Source: Xenorhabdus cabanillasii (GTDB lineage: Bacteria > Pseudomonadota > Gammaproteobacteria > Enterobacterales > Enterobacteriaceae). From it: a stretch of DNA of 64,000 nucleotides. Below the pieces are notes generated by a model, which was not told where the DNA came from, did no database searches, and worked only from the letters and a program-made list of their open reading frames with translations. This document shows, one piece after another, positions 40,001-49,171 of the stretch (positions are counted from its first letter, which is position 1; each line of letters starts with the position of its first letter). The stretch covers positions 3,782,001-3,846,000 of the forward strand of contig NZ_QTUB01000001.1 of NCBI RefSeq assembly GCF_003386665.1, read 5' to 3'. The translations under genes and the position numbers were made by a program.

Positions 40001-41190
40001 CATTTTCTATTGATATTAACGGGATAGAGGATGAGCTGATTGAACTCTTCCATTCCCCCATTATCGGGTTCACGGAAGAAAAACCAAACCAGCTTATTAC
40101 CATAATCATCCTGGTCAGAGAGATGCGTTGTTGAAGGAGGAAGATCTGAAGAAGCCATCAGCATATTGTCACAGATGTAGCTGAATACTTCGTCATAATC
40201 ATAGGACTTCCCATTTCCATCTTTACCCTGAAGACGGGTAAAGGCCACCAATGCCAAACGCTCTTCTTTTCCTGTCCGGTCAAGTACAGCGATCATTTTA
40301 TCCATAGCATGATCCAGTACTTCTCCGCGAACTGTTGTGCCGCTGCTCCAAGTACCATCAAACCCCAGATGCGCTATATTGAGCTTGGTTCGGTAGCGAA
40401 TTATTGTGCTCTCTTTATCATCTTTCTCTTCTGAAACCTCAAACCAGCCAATATAGAGGCGATTGTTCATGATCACCGGACGAACAATACCGTTGCGGGC
40501 ATTTTCCAATGGCACACTGATGGGTTTCCACTCACTCCAGGCTGTGGGATACAGCTCATTGGTCGCAGTGTTGCGCTGTATCATATCCAGTGAGCGCCAG
40601 AAGTAACGATAAGGTTGGGTCCGGGTTCTGGCAATGAAATAGGTTTTATCATTAGCAACGTCTATGCCATTTTCATAACCGGAAAGGACTTCCAGATTAC
40701 TCACTTCTTCAAACTGATTCAGATAACCAAGGACTGCTTTTTGTGCCGCATCATCGGTCAGTTTTCCCTGATTTAATGTACTTTCCAGTTGAAAGAAAAA
40801 CTCCGTTTTTGTCAGGCGCAGAGTCGGATCAACATAAATTTCGGGATATAGCCTGAGTTGCTGGTTGGCTGACCAATAACCATAACGGTTGGCAAACTCC
40901 TGCCAATCGGCGATCTCTTCCTGAGTCATGGCAAGGCCCGGCTCCAAATTGAGCATAATGCGATTAATATACTGTTGTACCGATTGAGTAACATAAGACA
41001 AACGTGAAGTGGTCACTTTTGAAGAAACTTGTGTATCCAACAAAAGATAATCATAAAGATCATCAACGTTCTTGATTTTCTCACGATCACGCTGGAAATC
41101 CGCTCCTTTAGGAACAATTTGCCCAAGATAATAATCGACCAGAGCATCACGCAAATCTTCTTGTAATTTTGCTTCAATGGAATTAGACAT
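37090..41190 (-). CDS. Tc toxin A-component, C-terminal half (TcaB/YenA2-like)
   Basis: The 1366-residue protein corresponds to the second half of a split TcA subunit (TcaB, YenA2). It carries the neuraminidase-like and receptor-facing middle (LNIAHLGFDGTWSSG), the conserved block FWELFFHMPFLVAWRFN, and a long helical region (about 900-1200) that forms the translocation channel and shell. The C-terminal ends in the TcB-docking type segment (LSLGVNARMVKADVQV, DDERFLPFEGSGVESSW). I start at ATG 41190 (MSNSIEAKLQ), overlapping the upstream gene by 8 bases as in yenA1-yenA2. No frameshift is seen over 4.1 kb. With the preceding gene it should assemble into a pentameric pore; the matching TcB/TcC cocoon is not encoded in this window. 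Confidence 0.92.
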   Translation of the reverse strand: MSNSIEAKLQEDLRDALVDYYLGQIVPKGADFQRDREKIKNVDDLYDYLLLDTQVSSKVTTSRLSYVTQSVQQYINRIMLNLEPGLAMTQEEIADWQEFANRYGYWSANQQLRLYPEIYVDPTLRLTKTEFFFQLESTLNQGKLTDDAAQKAVLGYLNQFEEVSNLEVLSGYENGIDVANDKTYFIARTRTQPYRYFWRSLDMIQRNTATNELYPTAWSEWKPISVPLENARNGIVRPVIMNNRLYIGWFEVSEEKDDKESTIIRYRTKLNIAHLGFDGTWSSGTTVRGEVLDHAMDKMIAVLDRTGKEERLALVAFTRLQGKDGNGKSYDYDEVFSYICDNMLMASSDLPPSTTHLSDQDDYGNKLVWFFFREPDNGGMEEFNQLILYPVNINRKWPIEGKTTFEGKLGNKEDFNLSVDYVEDTLDMYLTSTSTYKYDFSKSKNILYCIWLEDKNGARCWLDYSVLTEEDFQKNEIKLSTRVKRCSSDDLKDIIVVTGFSLPKEEGDDIGGRIKITLSVGKLLREKFQIKQSKQTQYLQFPDNQSKPVWYSGKQIRLNTLFARELISKASKKLELVLSWETQNLHEESISGGGSVPIDLEGANGIYFWELFFHMPFLVAWRFNVEQRFEEASRWIKYLFDPYENEDEPALKQGKPRYWNSRPLLDDPKETYSLMQPSDPDAIASGEPIHYRKAIFCFLVRNLIDQGDMEYRKLQPTARTIARLSYATASSLLGRRPDVQLASYWQPLTLEDALYRYDNSELRQLEMQSQPLPHIPVVHDNTIRAIDNDLFMKPINNDLTALWDRLENRIYNLRHNLTLDGKEINMALYDEKISPRGLMNLRYQRVVTARNASRMNFNPPNYRFEPMLARAKGGVDTLIQFGSTLLSLLERKESLSFEKYQMLQNSDLYRFSIDLQQQEININQASLEALQISKKAAQDRYEHFKSLHDENISPTEQQVIELQAQSASSLLAAQTLRTGAAALDMLPNIYGLAVGGSRWGAALNAAAEIIMIKHQSDSIKADSLSVSESYRRRRQEWEIQYKQAEWEVNSIDQQINVQNLQMEAATKRLAQIEAEQQKSLELLDYFSSRFTNESLYTWMISQLSNLYLQAYDAVSSLCLSAEASLQYELDSEQTFIEGSSWNDFYQGLMSGETLKLALQRMERTYIEQNSRLQEITKTISLKELRKEMWDKDLETLKQHSAITFNLQEADFAKDYPNLSHRRIKSVSVSLPMLVGPYEDICAQLSLGVNARMVKADVQVMEKVLKNGLNADSPYWVRSIHPNQQISLSSGMNDSGMFTLNFDDERFLPFEGSGVESSWTFAFTNRTQNLDSLTDVILHVRYTAKAGSSAFGKAVQKLLAESKTVDS

Positions 41191-44100
41191 TCTCAATATC
41201 TCCTTGCGCTTTTAAGGCCGCCATAACCGCTTCACCAACGCTCTGGTAGAGGTTGAAATCAGTGCTGATTGTTAATTCGCTGGTATCCCATAAGGTTTTC
41301 ACTGACAGGTTTGTATTGGTTGCAAGTTGCTGCAACCTGCGTAACCAGTCGATATGGAGTAGATTTTGTGCCTGTGGAGGAGTTAATGCTCGCAAAGTAC
41401 AAGCCAGATAGATTTCATTGGCATCCCATCCCAGAATATCTGCAAGGATATCTGCACATGTTTCACTGTGATCATCAATGCCATTTCTGGTTGTTTTTCT
41501 ATCGGATTGTGACTGACTGGAATGATCCTCATTCGCATAAGTGAAATAATCATACAACTTGTCTTCGTTCTGATTGGCGCTGTTCACCAAATCTTGATAA
41601 CGAGTCAAAGAATATATTTCATCCAATGACAATGAGTTTGAGGTTTTGTTATTTAACACACCAAGCCATGCTGGTTTTGTCAGGAGCAGTAACAACAAGT
41701 TTTTATTAATTTTTAGTGTGTTGATGATTTGAGTATAGATAAGCAGGCTGTAGGTTAAATCGGTAAATTGGCTACTGAGATCCGCTGCGGTTTCCGGTAC
41801 TCCCGCCAGGATCATATTCAAAACTTGATAAACATTACTGCCTAACCAGCGAAGCTGTAAAGGAACCAGGCCCTTTTCCACGCCATATTCCGCTGCAATC
41901 GCACTGGATAGCAGATTATCCTGTGCATTTTTGGCCTGAATCAAAAGCTGGACCACGATATTAATGGCATTATCCGAAACCGCTTCCTCTTCAGCAAACA
42001 ATGCCTTGACCTTCTCCCTGATTTGATTTTCCTCTGTTTTGTTCCACTCTGGTGGAATATCTAATACCAACCCTTGCTGATTAAGTAGCCCATGTTCCCC
42101 TGTCAGTAATGCCCACCAGTCGATTCCAGCCAGCTCTGGACGGATAAAAGCCGACGATGATAAAAGTACGTTTTCAGATAACCCGGCAGCAATACCTTTA
42201 AAGAAAGTGACCATGCTATCAGTAGGTACAACAGGCAATACTGTTTTACCCAGTATCAGGGAAAATTTTGCCGCCGTCATTTTGCTTTTCACCAGCCAGG
42301 CACTCATAATCTCCATTTTCATGATGAAGATAAGAAGACTGTTCTGTTCCGCACTACTGGCAGAAGTATTAGTCAGAGGGAAAACAGGCGGCTTAGCCAG
42401 ATAACCGTGGTCATTCGTCAGAATATCAGCAAGAATCAATCCATCTTCTGTGGAAAGACCAAAGGTGCGAGGAATACTCACTAAACGGTAGAGGCTTGAG
42501 ACAACATCAAGATTACGTTTTAATTTTCCAGGCATCGCAGACTGTATTGGCGTATGCACATTTTCAACAAGCGGGGCGATCAGTTGGAACGTCACAGAAG
42601 AAATGCCCAACCCTGCACAAAGTTGTTTGATCGTTTTGGCATCATCTCCTTGAGTTGCCATATAATTGAATTCTGTATTATCCAGTACTAACGGCTGATC
42701 AAACAGTTTTGTCTGATTAAAGAGCTGGTCAAAGAATGGCACGTTATCGTTGATTGAAAATGGTGTTACCTGATATAGCCAACTGGCAAACATTTCCGCT
42801 GTCACTTTGTATTGAACGTTCAGATGCCGGAATAGACCTAATGATTTCAATACATTATCCGTAATTCTCATATCCAGATTATTGGTTTCAGCTTTTATGC
42901 CAGAAGCCAGCAAGAGATCAAGCTGATGATAAGGCAAATCAAACCAACGCTGTAAACGGATAAAACGATTTAATCTGTCATAACGGAATTGTGATACTGC
43001 CTTGATTTCACGCCCATCATCTGTTCGGATAATTTCCAGCGCATCACGTTGCCCGGCATTAATATAAACACCACCATAATGATAAGGTGCGGGAAAAGTC
43101 ACCGAAGTTTGTTCACTACTGAAAATCGTGTTAGAGAAGTGAACATTCGGGGAAACAATTGGCCGATATTTGCCACTGCTAAACAGATTTTCAAGTTCAG
43201 TAACTTTGCTATTAGTTTGATCACCAAAAACAGTCAATTGCTTGAGCTGGACACTTTGCCCTTCTGACAGGCCATAATTGTTTTCAAAAAAATTATTGGC
43301 TTGTGGTGATAATTCGGAGGATGGTGTACCAGACTTAGCAATCGCTAACTGATAGCTCATAGCCCGAAATACGACGCCATCTATTTGATCGACAACTTGT
43401 CCAATTTGTTGATTATTTTCTGCTGGAATAGCGGCGTAAATGGTCATATTGGCAAAATATGGCCCTTCATCCAGATTACCGATGTCAGGGTTATCACTTT
43501 CCAGATAGGTCAGTTTTAGCTGTCGGCTGAAAGGTGGAGAGTTATCAAACGGCACCATTCTTGCCTTGATACGGTAGTAAGTTAAAACGTTTTCTGCCCG
43601 CAGTTTAATTGTGATGGTTTTACCGGCCTGATTTTTACAGGTGATGGAAAGGGTGTCATAAGCATTGGGAGAATTTTCAACTAATTTCGTTGGCCCGTTT
43701 ATACCTTCCTCTTGAGCAACAATATAAGCGTGTCGTGAAATATCTTTTTCAGGCACCAGCTCGGTAGTACTGCCACTGTAGTAAGACTTCATCAATTGGT
43801 CACGTGACAGTAAATTTTCAGAAAAATGAGCAGGTTCAGTTAATATCTCAATTTGTTCATTGCTCAATTGTGTATAGGCCAGCAAAATCTGATGGTTTTT
43901 TGCAGTTCCTGTACTCCACGGAAATTGTGTATCTGCTTGCTGGATCACGGCACCTAATTCGGTGTTATTTTCTGCCAATCCTCTATTGATTTGTTGAGTG
44001 GCTAAATTATAGGGCAACGTAAAGGGGAAGCGGGTTTCTCCCAACACCTGATTAACGGGTTTAGTGGCTTCTCCTGTCTGGTCAATATATTTTCTGGCAC

Positions 44101-44764
44101 TTTCAGACAACACATTATTCACGATAGTCAGGGCACGCACCTCTTTATAAAGTGCCTCACTGTCCAACATCAGCTGTGAGATATCTTCCCGTCTTGTTGC
44201 CAGTACTCTTGCCTGATTAGTACCATCGACTTCGATTTGCTGAACAAATTTATAAAGATCAAGTAAGTAATTCGCTGGACTATCAAGGGATTCAATGGCA
44301 TCTGGCTGACAAAAATTATCCCACGGTTCTGGGAACAGGCTGCTATAGTCAGGTAGTTTTCCAACTTGTCCGCCAGCATTCTGATACTCTGCGCCTGAAA
44401 TTCGGAATGGTGCTTTTTCCCTATCATGTTGCCTGAGTGAATTTTGCCGATAATGCTGAACCAATTGGTTAGCCATACTCACAGCTCTGTCAAAGATAAT
44501 CTCAGCATAACCGGTCAATGACTCATTATGACGTTTAATAAAACGCTGCTTTGACACACTGACAATATCGAAAATAGAGTGATAGCCTAAATTTTTAAGT
44601 GCATCAGCCAATGAAAATGTCGTGGATGAATATTCTTCTTGTGGAGATGTGATTTTTTTTGTTGGTGCTAAATTAGATAAAGGTATTTCTGCCGCCGCCG
44701 TTAATAATGGTGAAACTTTTTTCATATTCTGCGGCCCGTCAGAATAATCATGGTTCTTACTCAT
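41183..44764 (-). CDS. Tc toxin A-component, N-terminal half (TcaA/YenA1-like)
   Basis: The 1193-residue protein corresponds to the first half of split TcA (TcaA, YenA1; the latter about 1160 residues). Features: the N-terminal VRP1-type region (LGYHSIFDIVSVSKQRFIKR near 60-80 and PEPWDNFCQPDAIESLDSPA near 145-165), the block DDGREIKAVSQFRYDRLNRF near 570-590, and a helical shell rich in Leu. The SIFDIV...RF motif is shared by TcdA-like toxins. It lies 83 bases after the first chitinase gene and overlaps the next by 8 bases, so the halves should be made in step. Confidence 0.92.
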   Translation of the reverse strand: MSKNHDYSDGPQNMKKVSPLLTAAAEIPLSNLAPTKKITSPQEEYSSTTFSLADALKNLGYHSIFDIVSVSKQRFIKRHNESLTGYAEIIFDRAVSMANQLVQHYRQNSLRQHDREKAPFRISGAEYQNAGGQVGKLPDYSSLFPEPWDNFCQPDAIESLDSPANYLLDLYKFVQQIEVDGTNQARVLATRREDISQLMLDSEALYKEVRALTIVNNVLSESARKYIDQTGEATKPVNQVLGETRFPFTLPYNLATQQINRGLAENNTELGAVIQQADTQFPWSTGTAKNHQILLAYTQLSNEQIEILTEPAHFSENLLSRDQLMKSYYSGSTTELVPEKDISRHAYIVAQEEGINGPTKLVENSPNAYDTLSITCKNQAGKTITIKLRAENVLTYYRIKARMVPFDNSPPFSRQLKLTYLESDNPDIGNLDEGPYFANMTIYAAIPAENNQQIGQVVDQIDGVVFRAMSYQLAIAKSGTPSSELSPQANNFFENNYGLSEGQSVQLKQLTVFGDQTNSKVTELENLFSSGKYRPIVSPNVHFSNTIFSSEQTSVTFPAPYHYGGVYINAGQRDALEIIRTDDGREIKAVSQFRYDRLNRFIRLQRWFDLPYHQLDLLLASGIKAETNNLDMRITDNVLKSLGLFRHLNVQYKVTAEMFASWLYQVTPFSINDNVPFFDQLFNQTKLFDQPLVLDNTEFNYMATQGDDAKTIKQLCAGLGISSVTFQLIAPLVENVHTPIQSAMPGKLKRNLDVVSSLYRLVSIPRTFGLSTEDGLILADILTNDHGYLAKPPVFPLTNTSASSAEQNSLLIFIMKMEIMSAWLVKSKMTAAKFSLILGKTVLPVVPTDSMVTFFKGIAAGLSENVLLSSSAFIRPELAGIDWWALLTGEHGLLNQQGLVLDIPPEWNKTEENQIREKVKALFAEEEAVSDNAINIVVQLLIQAKNAQDNLLSSAIAAEYGVEKGLVPLQLRWLGSNVYQVLNMILAGVPETAADLSSQFTDLTYSLLIYTQIINTLKINKNLLLLLLTKPAWLGVLNNKTSNSLSLDEIYSLTRYQDLVNSANQNEDKLYDYFTYANEDHSSQSQSDRKTTRNGIDDHSETCADILADILGWDANEIYLACTLRALTPPQAQNLLHIDWLRRLQQLATNTNLSVKTLWDTSELTISTDFNLYQSVGEAVMAALKAQGDIENV

Positions 44765-44847
44765 TTTTATTATCCCATTTCAGTGATTCGGTGCTAACTC
44801 AGCAAACAGTTATCAATTAAATAACCATCTGAAGATGATATTGAGAA

Positions 44848-46488
44848 TTAAACACAATCCTTGCATTGTGGCTCCTTGGGTTTATCGTAAGAAGGGAGAT
44901 TATCGTCATCAAAATAAAATGGTGACATATCAATAACCTGATCCTTAACTTTACGTCCCAAACCTTCGTGAGCTGCGTTGGTTAATAAGCCATTATCCTG
45001 ATCACCAGACCAAATAAATAAGCCACCTAATCCTTTTTCTTTGACATAACGGGCTTTTTCTCTGACAGAGCGTGGCGTGTCCAATGACATAAAGACTTGC
45101 AGCTTTTCGTTATAAAGGTAATCTGCCTGTGCTATTTCATCGTGGATAATTTCATAGCCATTACGGCCTATGCCATTTTCGAAATCAACATAGTTATAAA
45201 TAACGTCTGTCCACTCAATAACTGCGGATTCGAAACTGCCTACAACATTACCGCTTCCGGTATAAGTGCCTTGCAGTGGACTTTGACTGCTAATAACTGC
45301 ACCTTTCGCATTACGTGTATAACCCGAATAACCGATAAAAATCTTTTCCTTATCAATGCCAAGTTTAATTAAATGCTGGACAGCATCATCAACGGAATAT
45401 TTGGAATACGTATCGTCTTTATTACGATACAGGTTGGTATGGTGAGAAAGTTGACCATCACCTAAAGTGAAAAAGTCATAAGTCATCAAATTAATGCCTG
45501 TAACTCCAGCGGCCATTAATTCAGGAATATGGGCATCATCAATTTTTTCCGGATCGCCGGAAGCCGCAATACTAATTCCATTTAAATTAGAAATATTGGC
45601 AGCCTTTATTTCTTCAATCAGTTTTTTATAATAAATATAATCATCTTTATCAAACTGATTTCCCATTCCCGCAGATCCGGGATATTCCCAGTCAATATCG
45701 ATATGATTGAACATCGGGAAACGATTGAATAGATCTTTCAGCCCCTCAACAAACTGTTTACGGTGAGTATCATCGCGGCAGATATCATAAAAAGCGCCAC
45801 TCATTGACCACCCACCAATACTGACGGAAATTTCCAGATTGGGATCAGCTTTTTTCAGTTCACGAAAGCCACCGAGTAATCCTTTGGCTTTGTCCTGGTC
45901 ATATATTGTTGGATATGGATCGAAAGCACCACTTTCAAAACCGCAGTTAAAGTACGCACTGACATCTGCCCACGGGTCAACTGGGATCGGCCAACCCATG
46001 TATTTTTCGAGGGCACTATTCTTATCTGAACCAAATCCCCAGCTTACCGCAGCCGATAAAATAGTATCCCCTTTTGGCCCCTTATCACCAATGATGCCAG
46101 CAAAGCTGAATATCAATTTCTTAAAAGGACTACCATTGGTTGCATCACCTTTAATGCGAGTTAAATCAGCACCACGACCGCCCTGATTTTTTAATACCTC
46201 CTCTGAAGGCGATGCTTCTACCGCTCTGCCATCGTATTGTGCCCAATCAGTAAAATAACACGCGATACTGAAATCATCGTTATCTTCATAAGTATTAAAC
46301 ACTGTCTTGGCCATACGAGTAGAAGTGTAGGTCAAGATATCCGTGCTCTCGGCGGGATCATAATTGTTAAGTTTATAAGTTTTTTGCGTTGCCTCTTTAC
46401 CATAACCTTTAAGAGCACCTTCATGTTGATATCCAGGATCAACACCATACACGAGATTACTTTCTGTATTCTTTTCAGTTTTATCCAT
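44848..46488 (-). CDS. GH18 chitinase, YenChi1-like
   Basis: The first gene of the Tc block is a 546-residue GH18 chitinase, near the size of YenTc Chi1. The catalytic motif is NHIDIDWEYPGSAG with Glu at about 268; VSIGGWSMSGAFYD precedes it and TYDFFTLGDGQLSHH follows. Unlike the 628-residue enzyme it has no N-terminal chitin-binding module. No signal peptide. I start at ATG 46488 (MDKTEKNTES) because GAGG lies about 6 bases before it. It shares the end (ARYVKEKGLGGLFIWSGDQD) with the second chitinase, so the two are paralogues. Confidence 0.93.
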   Translation of the reverse strand: MDKTEKNTESNLVYGVDPGYQHEGALKGYGKEATQKTYKLNNYDPAESTDILTYTSTRMAKTVFNTYEDNDDFSIACYFTDWAQYDGRAVEASPSEEVLKNQGGRGADLTRIKGDATNGSPFKKLIFSFAGIIGDKGPKGDTILSAAVSWGFGSDKNSALEKYMGWPIPVDPWADVSAYFNCGFESGAFDPYPTIYDQDKAKGLLGGFRELKKADPNLEISVSIGGWSMSGAFYDICRDDTHRKQFVEGLKDLFNRFPMFNHIDIDWEYPGSAGMGNQFDKDDYIYYKKLIEEIKAANISNLNGISIAASGDPEKIDDAHIPELMAAGVTGINLMTYDFFTLGDGQLSHHTNLYRNKDDTYSKYSVDDAVQHLIKLGIDKEKIFIGYSGYTRNAKGAVISSQSPLQGTYTGSGNVVGSFESAVIEWTDVIYNYVDFENGIGRNGYEIIHDEIAQADYLYNEKLQVFMSLDTPRSVREKARYVKEKGLGGLFIWSGDQDNGLLTNAAHEGLGRKVKDQVIDMSPFYFDDDNLPSYDKPKEPQCKDCV

Positions 46489-47020
46489 TTTATACCTCAT
46501 TATTATTACATTGCTGCTAATAAACAGAAGATCCTTTATATAATTTGAATATTAAAATTTGAATATTAAAAATAGTTAACCTGAATCCAGATTAAGAATA
46601 TTCTTTGCTAAAAATAGGCTTATCAACCGTACTACAAATGAAATATGCCTGTCTAGTTTTCAAATTTAATATCATTATTAACATTAAATTATTTTTATAA
46701 TATTTAAGACCTATTTCATTAGATTCTCAATTTTCTTATCGGATAATAGGAAGTAAATTATATTTAATAACATATCCCCACCCAGAAGTGGCTCTATCTC
46801 AAGATGAATTATTATTTTTGTATGTACTATATAAATATTGAAGAGATATATTTAAAAAATAATCAGGCCAGACATTATTTATCAAACACTAATAACAGGA
46901 TATGTCCGAATTAGCAATTTCATAAAGAGAGAATTAAAATTCTGTTTTGAGTCAGTTCCAGATGAAATGAGAAAACAACTGCAATGGCAGGAGCCAGAAG
47001 ATTGATTATTTCTATAATAA
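46489..47020. other. Upstream region of Tc block, with a short orphan frame
   Basis: The region is AT-rich and should contain the promoter of the chitinase-Tc operon, but I could not fix hexamers and saw no sigma-28 site. On the plus strand an open stretch of about 47 codons ends at 47004 (ISNFIKRELKFCFESVPDE, then a short tail). It lacks a start and reads like the end of a lost gene; the YQTLITGYVR part recalls CopG/BrnA-like antitoxins, a weak resemblance. Confidence 0.35.
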
Positions 47021-47048
47021 TAAGGTGATCACCGTAGTGATCACCTTA
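47021..47048. terminator. Bidirectional terminator after flhA
   Basis: A perfect 12-bp stem (TAAGGTGATCAC with GTGATCACCTTA) with a CGTA loop, flanked by AT-rich bases on both sides. It lies 36 bases past the flhA stop and insulates the flhBA operon from the Tc block. Confidence 0.85.
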
Positions 47049-47083
47049 TATTTGTTATTATGCCGAAGACTTGACGGCCAGCG

Positions 47084-49171
47084 CTATCTTGTGCCCCCAA
47101 TCGTCGCCGTCATTCTTATCTGACGGTTATCGGTAATTTCAAGATTGGAAAGCACAACCAATCGGGGCAGTACACGACGCAGAAAACGAGACAGCAACGG
47201 ACGCAGTGCGTGGTTAACCAACAACACTGGTGGTGCACCGAGCATTTCCTGACGCTCCAGTGCTTCTGCCGCCTGATGTTCCAGACTTTCAGCCAGTCCC
47301 GGCTCCAGTCCACCACCGCCCTGCAATGCCTGGAGCAGAATACGTTCAAGGTTTGCATCTAAGCCAATCACTTTAATTTCATCCGCACCGGGGAACCATT
47401 GTTGAGCAATCGCCCGCCCAAGAGCAATACGGATAACGGCAGTCAGTTCATAAGGGTCAGTTTGTACCGGTGCATGTTCAGCCAGTGTTTCAATAATGGT
47501 GCGCATGTCACGGATCGGTACTTGCTCCGCCAACAGGTTTTGCAGAACTTTATGTAACGTGGTCAAGCTGACGACATCAGGAATAAAGTCTTCTGTCAGT
47601 TTCGGCATTTCCTGACTGACGCGCTCAAACAGTTGCTGTGCTTCCTGTCTGCCAAATAGTTCACTGGAATGCTGTGACAACAAATGGTTCAGATGAGTTG
47701 CCACAACAGTACTCGCCGCTACGACAGTATAACCCTGTACCTGTGCCTGTTCCCTTAAACTGTCATCAATCCAGACAGCCGGCAGTCCAAAAGCCGGATC
47801 TTTGGTCAGGTCCCCCTGCAATTCACCTACCGCACCGCCCGGATTAATCGCCAGCCAGCGTCCCGGATGAGCTTCACCGCGGCCAATCTCTACTCCTTTC
47901 ATCATGATACGGTAGCTGGCTGGTGCTAATTCAAGATTGTCACGGATATGAACAACGGGAGGTAAATAGCCCACTTCTTGCGCAAACTTTTTACGGATAC
48001 CACTAATACGCCCAAGCAGTTCACCATTCTGGCGGAAATCTACCATCGGAATTAACCGATAACCGACTTCCATACCCAGTGGATCTTCCAGTTGCACATC
48101 AGACCATGAAGCTTCTGCGGTTTGCTGTTGCTCTTCTGCCACTTTCATCTCTTTGTGTTGTACCGTAAATGGATCTTTATCCCTGCGAAGCAGGAAGTAC
48201 CCTACTCCCGCCAATGCCGCGGTAAACAACAGGAAAACAAAGTTAGGCATTCCCGGCACTAAACCAAGCAAACCCAATACACCGGCACTCAACATCATAA
48301 CTTTGGGGTTGTTGAAAAGCTGAGTCACCATTTGCTGGCCGACATCTTCATCGGTTGCTACACGGGTCACGATAACACCCGCTGCCGTAGAGATAATCAG
48401 CGCAGGCAACTGAGCAACCAGACCATCACCGATGGTCAGCAATGTATAGGCTTCTGCCGCATCATTCAAACTCAACCCATGTTGGGCAACACCGACAATC
48501 AAACCTCCAACGATGTTGATCACCAGGATCATCAACCCGGCAATGGCATCGCCACGCACGAATTTACTCGCACCATCCATCGAGCCGTAGAAGTCGGCTT
48601 CTTGTGTGACTTCTGCGCGCCGTTTCTTGGCTTCATCTTCGCCTATCAAGCCGGCATTCAAATCGGCATCAATTGCCATCTGTTTCCCAGGCATCCCATC
48701 CAGTACAAAACGTGCACCGACTTCAGCGATACGTCCTGCACCTTTGGTGATCACCATAAAGTTAATCAGGATCAAGATAACAAAGACAACGATACCAATG
48801 GCAAAATTACCCCCGACAAGGAAGTGACCGAAAGCTTCTACGACTTGTCCTGCCGCTGCCGTTCCTGTATGCCCTTCCATCAGAATGATACGTGTGGATG
48901 CGACATTCAGTGATAAACGCAGCAATGTTGAAAACAGCAAAATCGTCGGAAAAGCCGCAAAATCCAGCGTCCGACGTGTAAACATCGCCACCAGCAAAAC
49001 CATGATGGAAAGTGCGATATTAAATGTGAACAGTAAATCAAGCAGGAATGGTGGTAGCGGCAGTACCATCATCGACAAGATCATGAGGATGAGTACAGGC
49101 CCCGCAAGCATTTGCCACTGGGAGCCTTTTATATTCCCCGGTAAACGGAACAATGAGGCCAGATTAGCCAT
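47084..49171 (-). CDS. flhA: Flagellar export gate protein FlhA
   Basis: FlhA is the major export-gate component; its cytoplasmic ring binds substrates and chaperones and its membrane part uses proton flow. I start at ATG 49171 (MANLASLFRLPGN), matching enterobacterial FlhA and overlapping flhB by 8 bases. The 695-residue product has about eight membrane helices in the first 330 residues, the FHIPEP-type block GARFVLDGMPGKQMAIDADL, and a C-terminal cytoplasmic domain ending RMTATIGGTR. Fully intact. Confidence 0.97.
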   Translation of the reverse strand: MANLASLFRLPGNIKGSQWQMLAGPVLILMILSMMVLPLPPFLLDLLFTFNIALSIMVLLVAMFTRRTLDFAAFPTILLFSTLLRLSLNVASTRIILMEGHTGTAAAGQVVEAFGHFLVGGNFAIGIVVFVILILINFMVITKGAGRIAEVGARFVLDGMPGKQMAIDADLNAGLIGEDEAKKRRAEVTQEADFYGSMDGASKFVRGDAIAGLMILVINIVGGLIVGVAQHGLSLNDAAEAYTLLTIGDGLVAQLPALIISTAAGVIVTRVATDEDVGQQMVTQLFNNPKVMMLSAGVLGLLGLVPGMPNFVFLLFTAALAGVGYFLLRRDKDPFTVQHKEMKVAEEQQQTAEASWSDVQLEDPLGMEVGYRLIPMVDFRQNGELLGRISGIRKKFAQEVGYLPPVVHIRDNLELAPASYRIMMKGVEIGRGEAHPGRWLAINPGGAVGELQGDLTKDPAFGLPAVWIDDSLREQAQVQGYTVVAASTVVATHLNHLLSQHSSELFGRQEAQQLFERVSQEMPKLTEDFIPDVVSLTTLHKVLQNLLAEQVPIRDMRTIIETLAEHAPVQTDPYELTAVIRIALGRAIAQQWFPGADEIKVIGLDANLERILLQALQGGGGLEPGLAESLEHQAAEALERQEMLGAPPVLLVNHALRPLLSRFLRRVLPRLVVLSNLEITDNRQIRMTATIGGTR

